NCBI GenBank assembly: GCA_002721995.1
Contig: PBMF01000045.1
Location: 1 to 43,635, forward strand
Direction: 5' to 3'
Source: Chloroflexota bacterium
GTDB lineage: Bacteria > Chloroflexota > Dehalococcoidia > Lucifugimonadales > UBA3495
Length of the DNA stretch: 43,635 bases
A program made the position numbers and the translations under genes. The notes under the pieces are model-generated. The model saw only the letters and a list, made by a program, of their open reading frames with translations, was not told where the DNA came from and did no database searches. Positions 23,489-32,833 of this stretch are shown piece by piece. Position 1 is the first letter of the stretch. Each line of letters starts with the position of its first letter.

Positions 23489-24342
23489 ATGGCCCACAGC
23501 ACACTGACAGTCGGCAACGTGGAGATTTCAATCATCCACGACGCCGAGATTGCCCGTGATTGCAGCCTGGCATTCCCAGAAGTGCCAGCCGGAGACTGGA
23601 AGCCCTACATGGAGCGTTATCCCGAGGCCTACATCGACGGCGACAAGATGCGGCTCCATTTCGACTGTTATGTCGTCAAGTCCCAGGGCCGAACTCTGCT
23701 GGTGGACGCAGGTCTGGGCGATTCAAATACCAACCCCGGCACGGTGACCAACGTGGGCGGAGGGACCGACGGTCATCTTCCTGAAGCGCTTCTGGCCGCT
23801 GGGTTCAAGCCCGAAGACTTCGATACGGTGTTCCTGACCCATCTACACCCGGACCATGTGGGTTGGAACATCTCGATGTGTCGGCCACCTTCCCCAACGC
23901 CCGCTACGTGGCCCACGAGGCCGACTGGGCCGCCTTCAACACGCCCCGGGACTCGGAGATATTCGGGTTCGACTGGTGGGCCGACACCGTGACGCCCTTG
24001 AAAGATATGGGCTTGCTGGACCTGGTAGACGGGGAGAGGGAGCTTACAGGAGAACTGACCATTACCCCGACGCCGGGCCACACTCCCGGCTCCATGAGCA
24101 TGATCGTCAACTCGGGCGGTGAGAGGGCCTTCATCATGGGGGACGTGTTCCACGGGCCGGCCCAGGTGACGGAAACCGATTGGGTATTCCGCTATGACAG
24201 CGATTCGGAGCTGGCGGGCCAAACACGCCGGAACATGCTGGATAGGGCGGAACAGGAGAACGCCGCCATCGCCATCTGCCACCACAGCGGTTTCGGCCGG
24301 GTGATCAGGGAGAGCGGATGGCGGTACTGGCAGGCGCTCTAG
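23489..24342 (+). pseudogene. Metallo-beta-lactamase-fold hydrolase, interrupted by a frameshift
   Basis: Two overlapping frames together make one protein of about 284 aa. The first (from ATG 23489, AGGGAG upstream) contains the fold's N-terminal strands and THLHPDHVGWN, the zinc motif HxHxDH. The next frame resumes at about 23870 with LDVSATFPNARYVAHEADWAAF, then the later ligands in PTPGHTPGS, FIMGDVFHG and CHHSGFG, to the end at 24342. The break lies within 23867-23875 and needs one extra nucleotide. All metal ligands are intact on either side, so it is a recent mutation or a sequence error. The closest family look is N-acyl homoserine lactonase-like hydrolases; the substrate is unknown. 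Confidence 0.85.
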
Positions 24343-24364
24343 GGGAGTTGCACCCCCATCCTAA

Positions 24365-24385
24365 CCTTCCCCCAGAGGGGGAAGG
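24365..24385. terminator. Perfect palindromic hairpin between convergent genes
   Basis: CCTTCCCCC (24365-24373) and GGGGGAAGG (24377-24385) pair perfectly around AGA. It sits in the 51-bp gap between the metallo-hydrolase stop and the aminotransferase stop. It may act as a weak bidirectional terminator, but no T-run is present. Confidence 0.4.
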
Positions 24386-24393
24386 AACACTAA

Positions 24394-25686
24394 TTACCCC
24401 TGGATGGTGGGCACCACTTCCCGCATGGCCTGGACGGTCTTTTCCAGCGCCTCTTCGTCGTGCACAGCCGAAGGGTAGTACTTCTGGGCGCCCTTGAGGA
24501 TGCCCCGTTCCAGCATACCTGTGTTGTAACGGTTCATCATAGCGTTATCGGCGGCCAGGGTGTCCCGGTAGTTTGTGATGGGCTGCTCGGAGAAATAGAC
24601 GTCGAAGATGGCGTCCTCACCGCAATATTGGACGGCGATGCCGTTCTTTTCGCAGAGGTCCAGGAGCTCGTTCTTCACCGTTGCTCCGGCCCCGTGTATC
24701 TTCTTGTAGGTGTCCTTCTCCCGCATCACCTCCAGGGTGGCTAGGCCGGCGGCGCAGGCGATGGGGTTGCCGTTCAGGGTGCCGATCTGGTTGATCCACG
24801 TGTCGTCGTCTGACACGCCCCGATCGAACACCGAGAAGATGTTGGCCCGGCCCAATACTCCGGCCAGCGGATAGCCGCCGCCCATGATCTTGCCAGCGGT
24901 GGACATATCTGGAGTGACACCGTAGAACTCCTGGGCCCCGCCGTAGGCCAGCCGGAATCCGGTGACCACCTCGTCGAAGATCAGGAGTATGCCGTTCTTC
25001 TTGGTCAGGTCGCGCAGGCCCTGCAGGAACCCCGGCTGGGGAGCGATGACCCGCTGGACCGGCTCCACGATGACCGCGGCGATGTCGTCCTTGTGAGCGT
25101 TGATGATGGTCTCGGTGGTGGCCAGGTCGTTGTAGGGCGCGATGAGCATCAGGTCTTGAATGGCTTTGGGTATGCCGCCGGTGTTGGCCTGAGCCTGGGG
25201 GTACTCGATGGAAGGGGACGGCGTCAGGGACATCAGGGCGTAATCGCTGGTGCCGTGGAACCCTCCCTCGAACTTGAGAATCTTCTCTTTACCGGTGAAG
25301 GCCCGGGCAGCGCGCATGGCCTGGAAACAGGCGTCGGTGCCGCTGGTGGTGAAACGGACCTGCTCCGCGCAGGGGACGGCGTTGACCAGGGTTTCGGCCA
25401 GCTCGACTGCCTTGTCGTTGGTGGCGAAGAAGGTACTGCCGCCCTCGACGGCCTTGATGACGGCTTCGGTGACGGAGGGATAGGCGTGGCCCAAGACCAT
25501 GGGGCCGGAACCCATCAGCCAGTCGACGTATTCGTTGCCGCTGACATCATAGATGTGGGGGCCCTTGCCGTGGGAGGCCAGGAAGTCCAGTTCCTTGGGG
25601 AGAGTGAGGTTGCCGCCGGTGCCGCCCGGCAGGTATTGGCCCGCCTTCTCCAATAGGCGTTGTTCGGCGTCGCTGCGACGGACCAT
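24394..25686 (-). CDS. Class-III PLP aminotransferase, glutamate-1-semialdehyde aminomutase-like
   Basis: 430 aa. PLP-fold landmarks are TTSGTDACFQAMRAARAFTGKEK (113-135), FEGGFHGTSDYA (139-150), the cofactor-ring Asp in LIFDEVVTGFR (D238) and the Schiff-base lysine K266 in STAGKIMGGGYPLAGVLG. It resembles HemL, but the lysine context and the pocket (SGTDAC, WLMGSGP) differ enough that true GSA aminomutase is not certain. No other haem-synthesis gene is adjacent. It follows mdh at 49 bp on the minus strand. The ATG has AGGAG 8 nt upstream. Substrate undetermined. Confidence 0.88.
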   Translation of the reverse strand: MVRRSDAEQRLLEKAGQYLPGGTGGNLTLPKELDFLASHGKGPHIYDVSGNEYVDWLMGSGPMVLGHAYPSVTEAVIKAVEGGSTFFATNDKAVELAETLVNAVPCAEQVRFTTSGTDACFQAMRAARAFTGKEKILKFEGGFHGTSDYALMSLTPSPSIEYPQAQANTGGIPKAIQDLMLIAPYNDLATTETIINAHKDDIAAVIVEPVQRVIAPQPGFLQGLRDLTKKNGILLIFDEVVTGFRLAYGGAQEFYGVTPDMSTAGKIMGGGYPLAGVLGRANIFSVFDRGVSDDDTWINQIGTLNGNPIACAAGLATLEVMREKDTYKKIHGAGATVKNELLDLCEKNGIAVQYCGEDAIFDVYFSEQPITNYRDTLAADNAMMNRYNTGMLERGILKGAQKYYPSAVHDEEALEKTVQAMREVVPTIQG

Positions 25687-25735
25687 AGTTATACTCCTGC
25701 CGGCCCAAATTTTCCTAGATTGTACGCCGGGGCAG

Positions 25736-26677
25736 CTAGCCCTCGGCCTTGGCTTTATTCATGACTTCCACCAGTTCTTGAACGCTGTCGGCGGAACTCT
25801 TCAGCGCGGCCGATTCCTCGGCGGACAATTTGATCTCCATGACCTGTTCCATACCGCCGGCGCCCAGCTTCACGGGAACGCCGACGCAGAGGCCGTTGAT
25901 GCCGAATTCGCCTTCCAGGTAGGCGCAGGCGGGGAGGATGCGCTTCTTGTCCAGAAGGACCGCTTCCACCATCTGGGTGATGGCGGCGGAGGGGGCGTAA
26001 TAGGCGCTGCCTTCTTTCAGCAGCTCCACGATCTCGCCGCCGCCCTGGCGGGTGCGGCGCACCAGTTGGTCGATCTTTTCCTCGGCCATCAGTTCGTTGA
26101 TGGGGATGCCGCCCACGGTGGTGAACCGGGTCAGGGGCACCATGTCGTCGCCGTGGCCGCCCAGCACGAAGGCCTGGATGTCCTCCACAGAGACGTTCAG
26201 TTCCGCGGCGATGAAGGTGCGGAAACGGGCGGTATCCAGGACTCCAGCCATGCCGAAGACACGGTTCCTGGGGAAGCCGCTGGCCTCGTAGACGTTCTGG
26301 ACCATGGCGTCCAAGGGGTTGGTGACGGGCATGATGATGCAGTCGGGGGAGTACTTGACCACCTGCTCGGTGACGGAGGAGGTGATGCGCATGTTGGTGA
26401 GCAGCAGGTCGTCGCGGCTCATGCCGGGGCGACGGGCGATACCGGCGGTGATGACCACCACCTCGGACCCGGCGGTCTCTTCGTAGCCGTTGCTGCCGGT
26501 TATCTTGGCGTCGCTGCCCATGACCGGGGCTGATTCCAGCATGTCAAGGGCCTTGCCTTGGGGCAGGTCTTCGACCACGTCCACCAACACCACGTCGGTG
26601 TAGCCAAGGGCGTGGATCCTCTGTGCGGTGGTGGCGCCCACATTGCCGGCGCCGACGACTGTTACCTTACTTCGCAT
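25736..26677 (-). CDS. mdh: Malate dehydrogenase (LDH-like type)
   Basis: 313 aa. It interconverts malate and oxaloacetate with NAD. The nucleotide fold is [12 protein letters not shown] (7-18), with D33 at the end of the second strand, favouring NAD. Substrate residues are R82/R83 in IARRPGMSR (malate/oxaloacetate-type Arg at the position that is Gln in lactate dehydrogenases), R88, D148 and R151 (VLDTARFR), and the catalytic H175 in GGHGDDMVP. The ATG has GAGGAG upstream. It lies downstream of the isocitrate dehydrogenase gene, separated by a GC-rich repeat. Confidence 0.96.
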   Translation of the reverse strand: MRSKVTVVGAGNVGATTAQRIHALGYTDVVLVDVVEDLPQGKALDMLESAPVMGSDAKITGSNGYEETAGSEVVVITAGIARRPGMSRDDLLLTNMRITSSVTEQVVKYSPDCIIMPVTNPLDAMVQNVYEASGFPRNRVFGMAGVLDTARFRTFIAAELNVSVEDIQAFVLGGHGDDMVPLTRFTTVGGIPINELMAEEKIDQLVRRTRQGGGEIVELLKEGSAYYAPSAAITQMVEAVLLDKKRILPACAYLEGEFGINGLCVGVPVKLGAGGMEQVMEIKLSAEESAALKSSADSVQELVEVMNKAKAEG

Positions 26678-26717
26678 TTGGTGCTTGCTCCTCTATTTAG
26701 AAACTTGCCGGGCGGGA

Positions 26718-26757
26718 GAAATCCCCCCAACCCCGTGGGGGCGCAGGGGGGATTTTC
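26718..26757. repeat. Short GC-rich inverted repeat between icd and mdh
   Basis: Starts GAAATCCCCCCAACCCC and ends GGGGGGATTTTC, around GTGGGGGCGCA. The ends match the elements at 5321-5400 and 8774-8878, but the interior is minimal (40 bp). It lies in the 183-bp gap between two minus-strand TCA genes. Confidence 0.6.
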
Positions 26758-26860
26758 GCTGTCTCACTTGATGGATTGAAGGGCTTGGGGGCCAAGCCGA
26801 GCGTATTATATATGAGAACCAGGCATGGCGGTACCCCGCCGCCGGCCCCCTATTCTGTGC

Positions 26861-29089
26861 CTAGAGAGCGTCCACGATGGCGTTCAGGGTCACGCTGGGG
26901 CGCATGGCTTTGGAGGCCAACTCATCATTGGGATGATAGTAGCCGCCGATGTCCACCGTCTGCCCCTGGGCGTCGTTCAGCTCCTGGACGATCTTCGCTT
27001 CGTTGGCGGCCATCTGCTCGGCCACGGGCTTGAACCGGGCCTGCAGCTCCGTGTCCTTGGTCTGCTTGGCCAGCGCCTGTGCCCAGTAGAGGGCCAGGTA
27101 GAAGTGGCTGCCCCTGGTGTCCAGCTCGTTGACCCGGCGAGACGGCGCCCGGCTCTGCTCCAAATGCTCACCGATGGCTTCGTCCAGCGTGTCGGCCAAG
27201 AGCTGAGCCTTGTCGTTGCTGAACACCTGGGCCAGGTGCTCGAAGGAAGCGACCAGGGCGCAGAATTCGCCCAGGGAGTCCCAGCGGAGGTGCCCCTCTT
27301 CGAGGAACTGCTGGACGTGCCGGGGGGCAGATCCACCGGCGCCGGTCTCGAACATCCCGCCGCCCTTGAGCAGGGGCACCACCGAGAGCATCTTGGCGCT
27401 GGTGCCCAGTTCCAAGATGGGGAAGAGGTCGGTCAGGTAGTCACGCAGTACGTTGCCGGTAACGGAGATGGTGTCCTGTCCGGCCCGGCTGCGCGCCATG
27501 GCGTGCTTGATGGCGTCAACGGTGGCCATGGTCTGGATTTCCAGTCCGGAGGTGTCGTGGTTGGGCAGGTATTTATCAACCTTCTTGATCAGCTCGGCGT
27601 CGTGGGCCCGGTTGGGGTCCAGCCAGAATATGGCCGGCGCTCCGGTGATCCTGGAGCGGGTCACGCCCAGCTTGACCCAGTCTTGGATGGGCTCGTCCTT
27701 GGTCTGGCACATGCGGAAGATATCGCCCTGTTCGACCAACTGCTCCATCAGGGTCGTGCCCTTGTCGTCCACCACGCGGATGGTCCCGTTGCCGGGGGCG
27801 CGGAAGGTCTTGTCGTGGGAGCCATACTCCTCGGCCTTCTGGGCCATGAGACCCACGTTGGCGACGCTGCCGATGGAGGCCGGGTCGAAGGCGCCGTTCT
27901 TCTGGCAGTCCTCAACAACGGCCTGGTATAGGGTGGCGTAGGAGCGGTCTGGGATCATGGCCACGGTATCGTGCAGTTCGTTGTCCGGACCCCACGTCTT
28001 GCCGCCGTCCCGTATCAACACGGGCATGGTGGCGTCGATGATCACGTCGCTGGGTACGTGGAGGTTGGTGATGCCCCGGTTGGAGTTCACCATCATCAGT
28101 TCCGGGCGCGCGCTGTAGGTGGCCTGGATGTCGGCCTCAATCTCTTCCCGCTTTTCGTCGGTGAGGGACTGAATCTTGGTGTAGAGCTCGGCGATCCCGT
28201 TGTCCGGGTTGACGGCCAGCTCATCCATTTCGGCGGCGTGCTTGGTGAAGACATCCTGGTAGTAGACCGACACGCAGTGGCCGAAGATGATGGGGTCGGA
28301 GACCCGCATCATGGTTGATTTCACGTGGAGGGAAATGAGGACGCCCTCGTCCTTGGCCTTCTGCATCTCGTCGGCGTAGAACTCACGCAGCTCACGTACA
28401 TTCATCACGCCGCAGTCGACTATCTCTCCGGCGGTCATGGGGATGCCGTCTTTGAGGAGGGTCTCACGCCCGTCGCGGGAGACGTACTCAATCTTGGCCG
28501 TCCCTTCCGACTCGACGGTTACAGCCTGTTCACTGCCGTAGAAGTCACCGCCGGTCATGTGGGCGACCCGGGCCTTGGACACTTCGGGCCATTCCCGCAT
28601 CATCTTGTGGGGATAGCGCTTGCCGTGTTCCTTCACCGCGGTGGCGGACCGGCGATCGGAGTTGCCTTCCCGCAGGACGGGGTTCACGGCGCTGCCTAAG
28701 ACCTTTGAATAACGGTCGAAGATGGCCTGCTGGGCGTCGTTGGCAGGCTCATCGGGATAGTCGGGAATGTCGTAACCCTTCTCCTGCAGCTCGGCGATGG
28801 CGCCCTTCAACTGGGGGATGGAGGCGCTGATGTTGGGCAGTTTGATGATGTTGGCCGCCGGGCTTTCGCACAATTCACTGCACATGGTCAGGTAATCGGG
28901 AATCTTCTGCTCTTCCGTCAACTTGTCCGGGAAATTGGCGAGGATACGCCCGGTCAACGAGATATCCCAGGACTCCAGATCGATGCCCGACCCCTTGGTG
29001 AAGGCACGTAGGATGGGGAGCAACGAGTGTGTGGCCAGGGCCGGGGCCTCATCGATCTTGGTGTAGATAATCTTGGACGCTTCTGGCAT
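26861..29089 (-). CDS. icd: Isocitrate dehydrogenase, NADP-dependent, monomeric type
   Basis: 742 aa, the size of the monomeric IDH family (about 740), which is unrelated in length to the common 420-aa dimeric enzyme. It converts isocitrate to 2-oxoglutarate and CO2 with NADP. Family-typical stretches include [19 protein letters not shown] (7-25), [66 protein letters not shown] and WLDPNRAHD. The ATG at 29089 was chosen over an upstream frame-open start because GAGG precedes it by 5-6 nt and the protein then begins as in the family. Confidence 0.97.
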   Translation of the reverse strand: MPEASKIIYTKIDEAPALATHSLLPILRAFTKGSGIDLESWDISLTGRILANFPDKLTEEQKIPDYLTMCSELCESPAANIIKLPNISASIPQLKGAIAELQEKGYDIPDYPDEPANDAQQAIFDRYSKVLGSAVNPVLREGNSDRRSATAVKEHGKRYPHKMMREWPEVSKARVAHMTGGDFYGSEQAVTVESEGTAKIEYVSRDGRETLLKDGIPMTAGEIVDCGVMNVRELREFYADEMQKAKDEGVLISLHVKSTMMRVSDPIIFGHCVSVYYQDVFTKHAAEMDELAVNPDNGIAELYTKIQSLTDEKREEIEADIQATYSARPELMMVNSNRGITNLHVPSDVIIDATMPVLIRDGGKTWGPDNELHDTVAMIPDRSYATLYQAVVEDCQKNGAFDPASIGSVANVGLMAQKAEEYGSHDKTFRAPGNGTIRVVDDKGTTLMEQLVEQGDIFRMCQTKDEPIQDWVKLGVTRSRITGAPAIFWLDPNRAHDAELIKKVDKYLPNHDTSGLEIQTMATVDAIKHAMARSRAGQDTISVTGNVLRDYLTDLFPILELGTSAKMLSVVPLLKGGGMFETGAGGSAPRHVQQFLEEGHLRWDSLGEFCALVASFEHLAQVFSNDKAQLLADTLDEAIGEHLEQSRAPSRRVNELDTRGSHFYLALYWAQALAKQTKDTELQARFKPVAEQMAANEAKIVQELNDAQGQTVDIGGYYHPNDELASKAMRPSVTLNAIVDAL

Positions 29090-29177
29090 TTTCTTCCTCT
29101 TAGTGGCTTGGTTTCCCGGGCTGCTGCGAGTTCTCCGGGTGCGATTGCCCGCAGTCCAGGCCAATTGATCGTTAACG

Positions 29178-29206
29178 ATTATAAGTAGCAGAGGTTACCT
29201 TGCCTA
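29178..29206 (-). promoter_or_regulatory. icd promoter
   Basis: Minus strand TAGGCA (29201-29206), 17-bp spacer, TATAAT (29178-29183, perfect). The start would be near 29171, about 80 nt upstream of the icd ATG. Confidence 0.55.
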
Positions 29207-29250
29207 GCCCCGCCGGTGAGCAGTCCTGTCGGCAGGCAAAAACGGCCGCC

Positions 29251-29279
29251 TTGGGAGTTTCGCCGGGGGACATTATACT
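29251..29279 (+). promoter_or_regulatory. Promoter of the 29313 hydrolase
   Basis: TTGGGA (29251-29256), 17-bp spacer, TATACT (29274-29279; 5 of 6 to consensus). The inferred start near 29286 gives a 27-nt leader. It is back-to-back with the icd promoter. Confidence 0.55.
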
Positions 29280-29312
29280 GGCCCAATCACCGGCCGATTT
29301 GGGGGATGAGAA

Positions 29313-30224
29313 ATGAAGATGTTGCTCTCCGGGCGGAGATTCCGAATAACATCCTTGGTGGTCGCGGTTTTCATCGTCGCCGCGTATGGCTTGGTGTCTT
29401 TTCTGATCGCCCAGGGGGTGACCAAAGCCGACCGGGACCCCCAGGAGGACCACCCGTCTAACTATGGGCTGGAATTTGAGGATGTTGAGTTTCTGTCACG
29501 GCGGGGCGATTTCAATCTGAGCGGATGGTACCTGCCCGCCGGACCCGGTCCCCACTTGATATTCGTCCACGGCATCGGCGGCGTCCGCTCGGGCGACAAC
29601 GCTGTGGACCTGGCGGCCCGCATGGTGGGCCAGGGCTACAACGTCTTGATGTTTGACCTGCGCGGCCACGGGTCGTCTGAGGGCGACAAGGTCTCTGGCG
29701 GTTACTTTGAACGGTGGGACGTCTGGGGAGCGGTGGATTACCTCAAGGAACGGGGTGTGGACCCGGTCAGCATCGGGTTGATGGGCTTTTCCATGGGGGC
29801 TGCCACTTCCATACTGGCCGCCGCGGGGGAGCCTAAAATCACGGCTGTGGCGGTGGACAGTCCTTATGCCAATGCCTCTGATCTAATCTCCCAAGAGTCG
29901 GCCCGAAAGACGCCCTTTCCTGAGTGGCTGATTCCCGTATTCATCCCAACAGCCAAGTTGATGGCCAACGGCTTCTACGGGATAGACCTGGGAGAGCTTG
30001 TCCCCGAACGGGCGGTGGCCGGTCTGACCTACCCCATCGCGGTCATACACGGGACTGCCGACGAACGTATTCCATGGGAGCATGGCCAGAGAGTTGCCGA
30101 CGCCGCGCCCGAGGGGAGCACCCTGTGGCTGGTGCCGGACGTGGACCACGTGGACGCCTTCTTGACCCATCCGGATGAATACGCCCGGCGGGTGACCGAG
30201 TACTTCGACTCCAGGCTCCGCTAG
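29313..30224 (+). CDS. Membrane-anchored or exported alpha/beta hydrolase
   Basis: 303 aa. An N-terminal basic stretch followed by one hydrophobic segment (about 11-34) suggests a signal anchor, placing the catalytic domain outside the membrane. The hydrolase core has the oxyanion segment FVHGIGGVRSG (about 82-92), DLRGHGSSEG, the nucleophile Ser in GFSMGAATS (about 157-165), the acid Asp in HGTADERIP and the His in DVDHVDAF. This is the YqkD/BAAT-like serine hydrolase pattern; the substrate is unknown. It ends 6 bp from the convergent NHL gene. Confidence 0.88.
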   Translation: MKMLLSGRRFRITSLVVAVFIVAAYGLVSFLIAQGVTKADRDPQEDHPSNYGLEFEDVEFLSRRGDFNLSGWYLPAGPGPHLIFVHGIGGVRSGDNAVDLAARMVGQGYNVLMFDLRGHGSSEGDKVSGGYFERWDVWGAVDYLKERGVDPVSIGLMGFSMGAATSILAAAGEPKITAVAVDSPYANASDLISQESARKTPFPEWLIPVFIPTAKLMANGFYGIDLGELVPERAVAGLTYPIAVIHGTADERIPWEHGQRVADAAPEGSTLWLVPDVDHVDAFLTHPDEYARRVTEYFDSRLR

Positions 30225-30230
30225 GCCGGG

Positions 30231-31220
30231 TTAGAGCTTCTGGTAGATCTGCACCCGGTGGCGGTAGCAGTCGGCGACGTAGACCTTGCCGTCACCGGCG
30301 ACGTGGACGGATACGGGGCGGTAGAAGCGTTTCTTGGGCTCGATATTGTGGACGGCCAGTTCCAGTTTGGCCTCGATGTCCGGGCTGGCGTCCAGGAAGG
30401 TGCGGCCCCATTTGGACATGCCGCTGTGGCCGATGAGGACGTCTTTGTAGGCGCCGCTTGCGTCGAATACCTGGACCCGGTCGTTCATCCAATCACAGAC
30501 GTAGATGTCGCCGGACGAATCAACAAAGATTCCGTTGGGGCGGTTGAACTGCCCGTCGTCCTCCCCAGTGTTGCCAAAGGCCATCAAGAAGCGGCCCCCG
30601 GCGTCGAATTTCTGCACCCGGTCGTTGCGCCAGTCGGTGACGTATACGTCTCCCGACCCGTCGATGGCGATGCCCCAGGGCATGTTGAGTTGGCCTTCAC
30701 TGTCGCCCAGTTCACCCCATTGGGAGATGAAGCCGCCCTCGGGATCCAGCACCTGTACCCGGTGGTTCAGGGTGTCTACCACGTGGAGGTTGCCGTTGGG
30801 GCCAAAGCCGATACCCGAAGGCCGGTCGAACTGCCCCGGACCGCTGCCCTGTGCACCGAAACAACGGGAGAAGTTTCGTTCCGTGTCGTAGATGGTGATG
30901 CGGTGGGTGTTCTCGTCGGCGACGTAGACCTCGCCCGCTGGGCTGAATGCGACGTCCGTTACCCAGATGAACTCGCCGGGCTCTTCTCCCCAGGTACCAA
31001 ACTGGTCCAGGAATTCGCCCTCCCTGGTGCACCGTGAGACCCGCACGCCCTCGGGTTGGTTGGGGTTGGCCCGGCAGGCAACGTAGAGCATGTTGTCTGG
31101 GCCCACCGTCACCGCCATGGGACCGCTGAAGCCGGGTCCGGACGGTGAGAGCAGGCCAATCACGTCCTCATACTGGAAATGGCCGTTGGCAGAAACCGGG
31201 TGTTCAGTCTGGGTGGTCAT
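30231..31220 (-). CDS. NHL-repeat beta-propeller protein
   Basis: 329 aa built of about six NHL repeats of 45-50 residues. Each has a G-QF-(R)P-GIA--(G/S)-(G)-(I/V)YV-D--N-RVQ-(F/L)D pattern, for example QFNRPNGIFVDSSGDIYVCD and NMPWGIAIDGSGDVYVTD. The fold is a beta-propeller, generally used for protein, RNA or ligand binding or, in some families, hydrolysis. There is no signal peptide. The gene starts 2 bp after the stop of the DUF1800 gene and is probably its operon partner. No catalytic residues can be claimed. Confidence 0.88.
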   Translation of the reverse strand: MTTQTEHPVSANGHFQYEDVIGLLSPSGPGFSGPMAVTVGPDNMLYVACRANPNQPEGVRVSRCTREGEFLDQFGTWGEEPGEFIWVTDVAFSPAGEVYVADENTHRITIYDTERNFSRCFGAQGSGPGQFDRPSGIGFGPNGNLHVVDTLNHRVQVLDPEGGFISQWGELGDSEGQLNMPWGIAIDGSGDVYVTDWRNDRVQKFDAGGRFLMAFGNTGEDDGQFNRPNGIFVDSSGDIYVCDWMNDRVQVFDASGAYKDVLIGHSGMSKWGRTFLDASPDIEAKLELAVHNIEPKKRFYRPVSVHVAGDGKVYVADCYRHRVQIYQKL

Positions 31221-31222
31221 GG

Positions 31223-32668
31223 CTAGGCGAACTGGTATTCCCGGCTGGAGCCAATCATATTCATGGTGTGGAGCACGGTTACCTCCGCCGACTTTCTTTC
31301 CTCGGGGCTGCCGGAGACCAGGCCACTGCGTTGTCCCAGCAGACCTCTTACCTGGTCTGCCAGATGGGCGCGGTTCTTCTCGTGGAGCCGCACGTGACCC
31401 ATCAGTTCCAGACAGCCGTCGATGATGGATTCGGGATCAAGCTCGGCGGTCCGGTCCAACAGGGCGTCCACCATGGCCCGGACTCCGGGCTGGTTGATGT
31501 TGCCCACCTGGTCGGCCACGAAGTTGACCCTTTCCACCAGGCTCCCGCTGTCGATCCACTCCTCCCCGGTGTGCCAACCCTCGACGGAGGGCGGGTTAAG
31601 CAGGTCCTGGCCCATGTAGCGGCACCCCAGCGCCGTCTCGAAGATGCCCCGCTTGGGGAATTTGAAGTCACCCAGCAGATGCAGGGTGCCCACCACCACT
31701 TCGGCGGGGCTCTTGACCTTGGCGAAGCGGGCATCTTCCGACTTGAAATAGGCGGAGTTGAACAGCACCAGGAGCATGGAGCGGATGTTGTAGTTGGATC
31801 GGAAGTACTCGTCTTCCAGCATCTTGACCAACTCCGGGTTGCCGGGCGCGGTGTGCTGCCAGGCCGGGACCTGAGGCTCGTCGGCGACGAAGAAGTTGTA
31901 GAGGTGACGGGATATGAACCGGGCGGTGGCCGGCTGCTTCACCACGATGTCTATGATGTCTTCACCGTTGAAGTTGCCGGTCTCTCCCATGAATGTCTTT
32001 GTGCCGTCATCGTGGTCCTCGGGCAGGTAGCGGAACCGCCAGGGCAGCTTGCCGAAGGGAAAGGAGGACACGTTGTCGTCATCGATGGTCCAGCCGGTGA
32101 AGGCCCGGGCGGCCTCTTTCACGTCCTCCTCGGTGTAGTTCTCCCTGCCGTCCATGCCCACGCCCATGGAGAACAGTTCCAGCAGCTCCCGGCCCCAGTT
32201 CTCGTTGGGGGCGTCCTTGTGGTTGAAGTTGTTGTCCAGCCAGAAGATCATGGCCGGGTCCTTGGCCAGGAGCAGCAACAGCTCCCGAAAGTTGCCCAGA
32301 CCGTTCTCGCGGAACATGTCTATCTGGTTGAGCAGGGTCTTTTCATGCAGCACCTTGGCCAAGCCCGTCGCGAAGACGCCGTGCCAGAACAGGGCGATCT
32401 TTTCCTGGAGGGGCCGTGGGCCGGCGTGGGCGTTCATCCGGTAGACGGTCTCGGTCAGCGCGCCCTCGATGTTGCGGCTTTCTTTCCAATCGATGTAGTA
32501 ACGCTCCAGCACATCTTCTTCGATGGCCGGCTGGTTCTCCGGGTGGAGCACCTCTTCCACCGCGGCTTCGTAGCCCATCTGGCAGTAGCGGTCCAGTTCT
32601 TGGAAGGTGGCGCCGAAACCGGCTCGGCGCAGGAAATGGGCCATCAGTGCTCGATCTGTGCCTGGCAT
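31223..32668 (-). CDS. DUF1800 family protein
   Basis: 481 aa. DUF1800 proteins are uncharacterised and often encoded beside DUF1501 proteins. Typical features are the N-terminal HFLRRAGFGAT segment (11-21), KIALFWHGVFATGL, and FTGWTIDDDNV with surrounding aromatic-rich repeats, then an LLGSAYFKS-like C-terminal zone (LFNSAYFKSEDARFAKVKSPAEVVVG). There is no N-terminal signal sequence, so it seems cytoplasmic as annotated. The ATG has AGGAGA 11 nt upstream. Confidence 0.88.
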   Translation of the reverse strand: MPGTDRALMAHFLRRAGFGATFQELDRYCQMGYEAAVEEVLHPENQPAIEEDVLERYYIDWKESRNIEGALTETVYRMNAHAGPRPLQEKIALFWHGVFATGLAKVLHEKTLLNQIDMFRENGLGNFRELLLLLAKDPAMIFWLDNNFNHKDAPNENWGRELLELFSMGVGMDGRENYTEEDVKEAARAFTGWTIDDDNVSSFPFGKLPWRFRYLPEDHDDGTKTFMGETGNFNGEDIIDIVVKQPATARFISRHLYNFFVADEPQVPAWQHTAPGNPELVKMLEDEYFRSNYNIRSMLLVLFNSAYFKSEDARFAKVKSPAEVVVGTLHLLGDFKFPKRGIFETALGCRYMGQDLLNPPSVEGWHTGEEWIDSGSLVERVNFVADQVGNINQPGVRAMVDALLDRTAELDPESIIDGCLELMGHVRLHEKNRAHLADQVRGLLGQRSGLVSGSPEERKSAEVTVLHTMNMIGSSREYQFA

Positions 32669-32724
32669 ATATTTAAGTCTCCTGTGCGGCTGTTGACATC
32701 CCGGATTGTAAGCCCGCTTACCGC

Positions 32725-32796
32725 CCGTTCGTCCTGAGCTAGTCGGAGGACCGTGGTTTCGGCGCTGTCATGGTTCGACAGGTTCACCACGAACGG
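32725..32796. repeat. Inverted-repeat element between DUF1501 and DUF1800 genes
   Basis: Left arm CCGTTCGTCCTGAGCTAGTC (from 32725) and right arm TGGTTCGACAGGTTCACCAC (from 32771), the latter ending GAACGG, are imperfect inverted copies. The same family (core TGAGC-TGTCGAA) occurs twice in the right-end non-coding region. It is the only content of the 165-bp gap between the two genes. Confidence 0.6.
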
Positions 32797-32833
32797 TTTA
32801 TCCAGTGATTTTTGGAACTGGGTCCTAACGGGG

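Noticed and set aside
24394..25686. Calling the aminotransferase hemL
   Set aside because: Fold and lysine are right, but HemL-specific surroundings are not clear, and no porphyrin genes are adjacent, so only a class-level name is given.
26825..27931. 368-aa plus-strand open frame opposite icd
   Set aside because: Antisense shadow of monomeric isocitrate dehydrogenase, valine/glycine-rich with no motif.
31145..32737. 530-aa plus-strand open frame opposite DUF1800
   Set aside because: Shadow of the DUF1800 gene on the other strand; His/Val/Gln-rich translation without domains.
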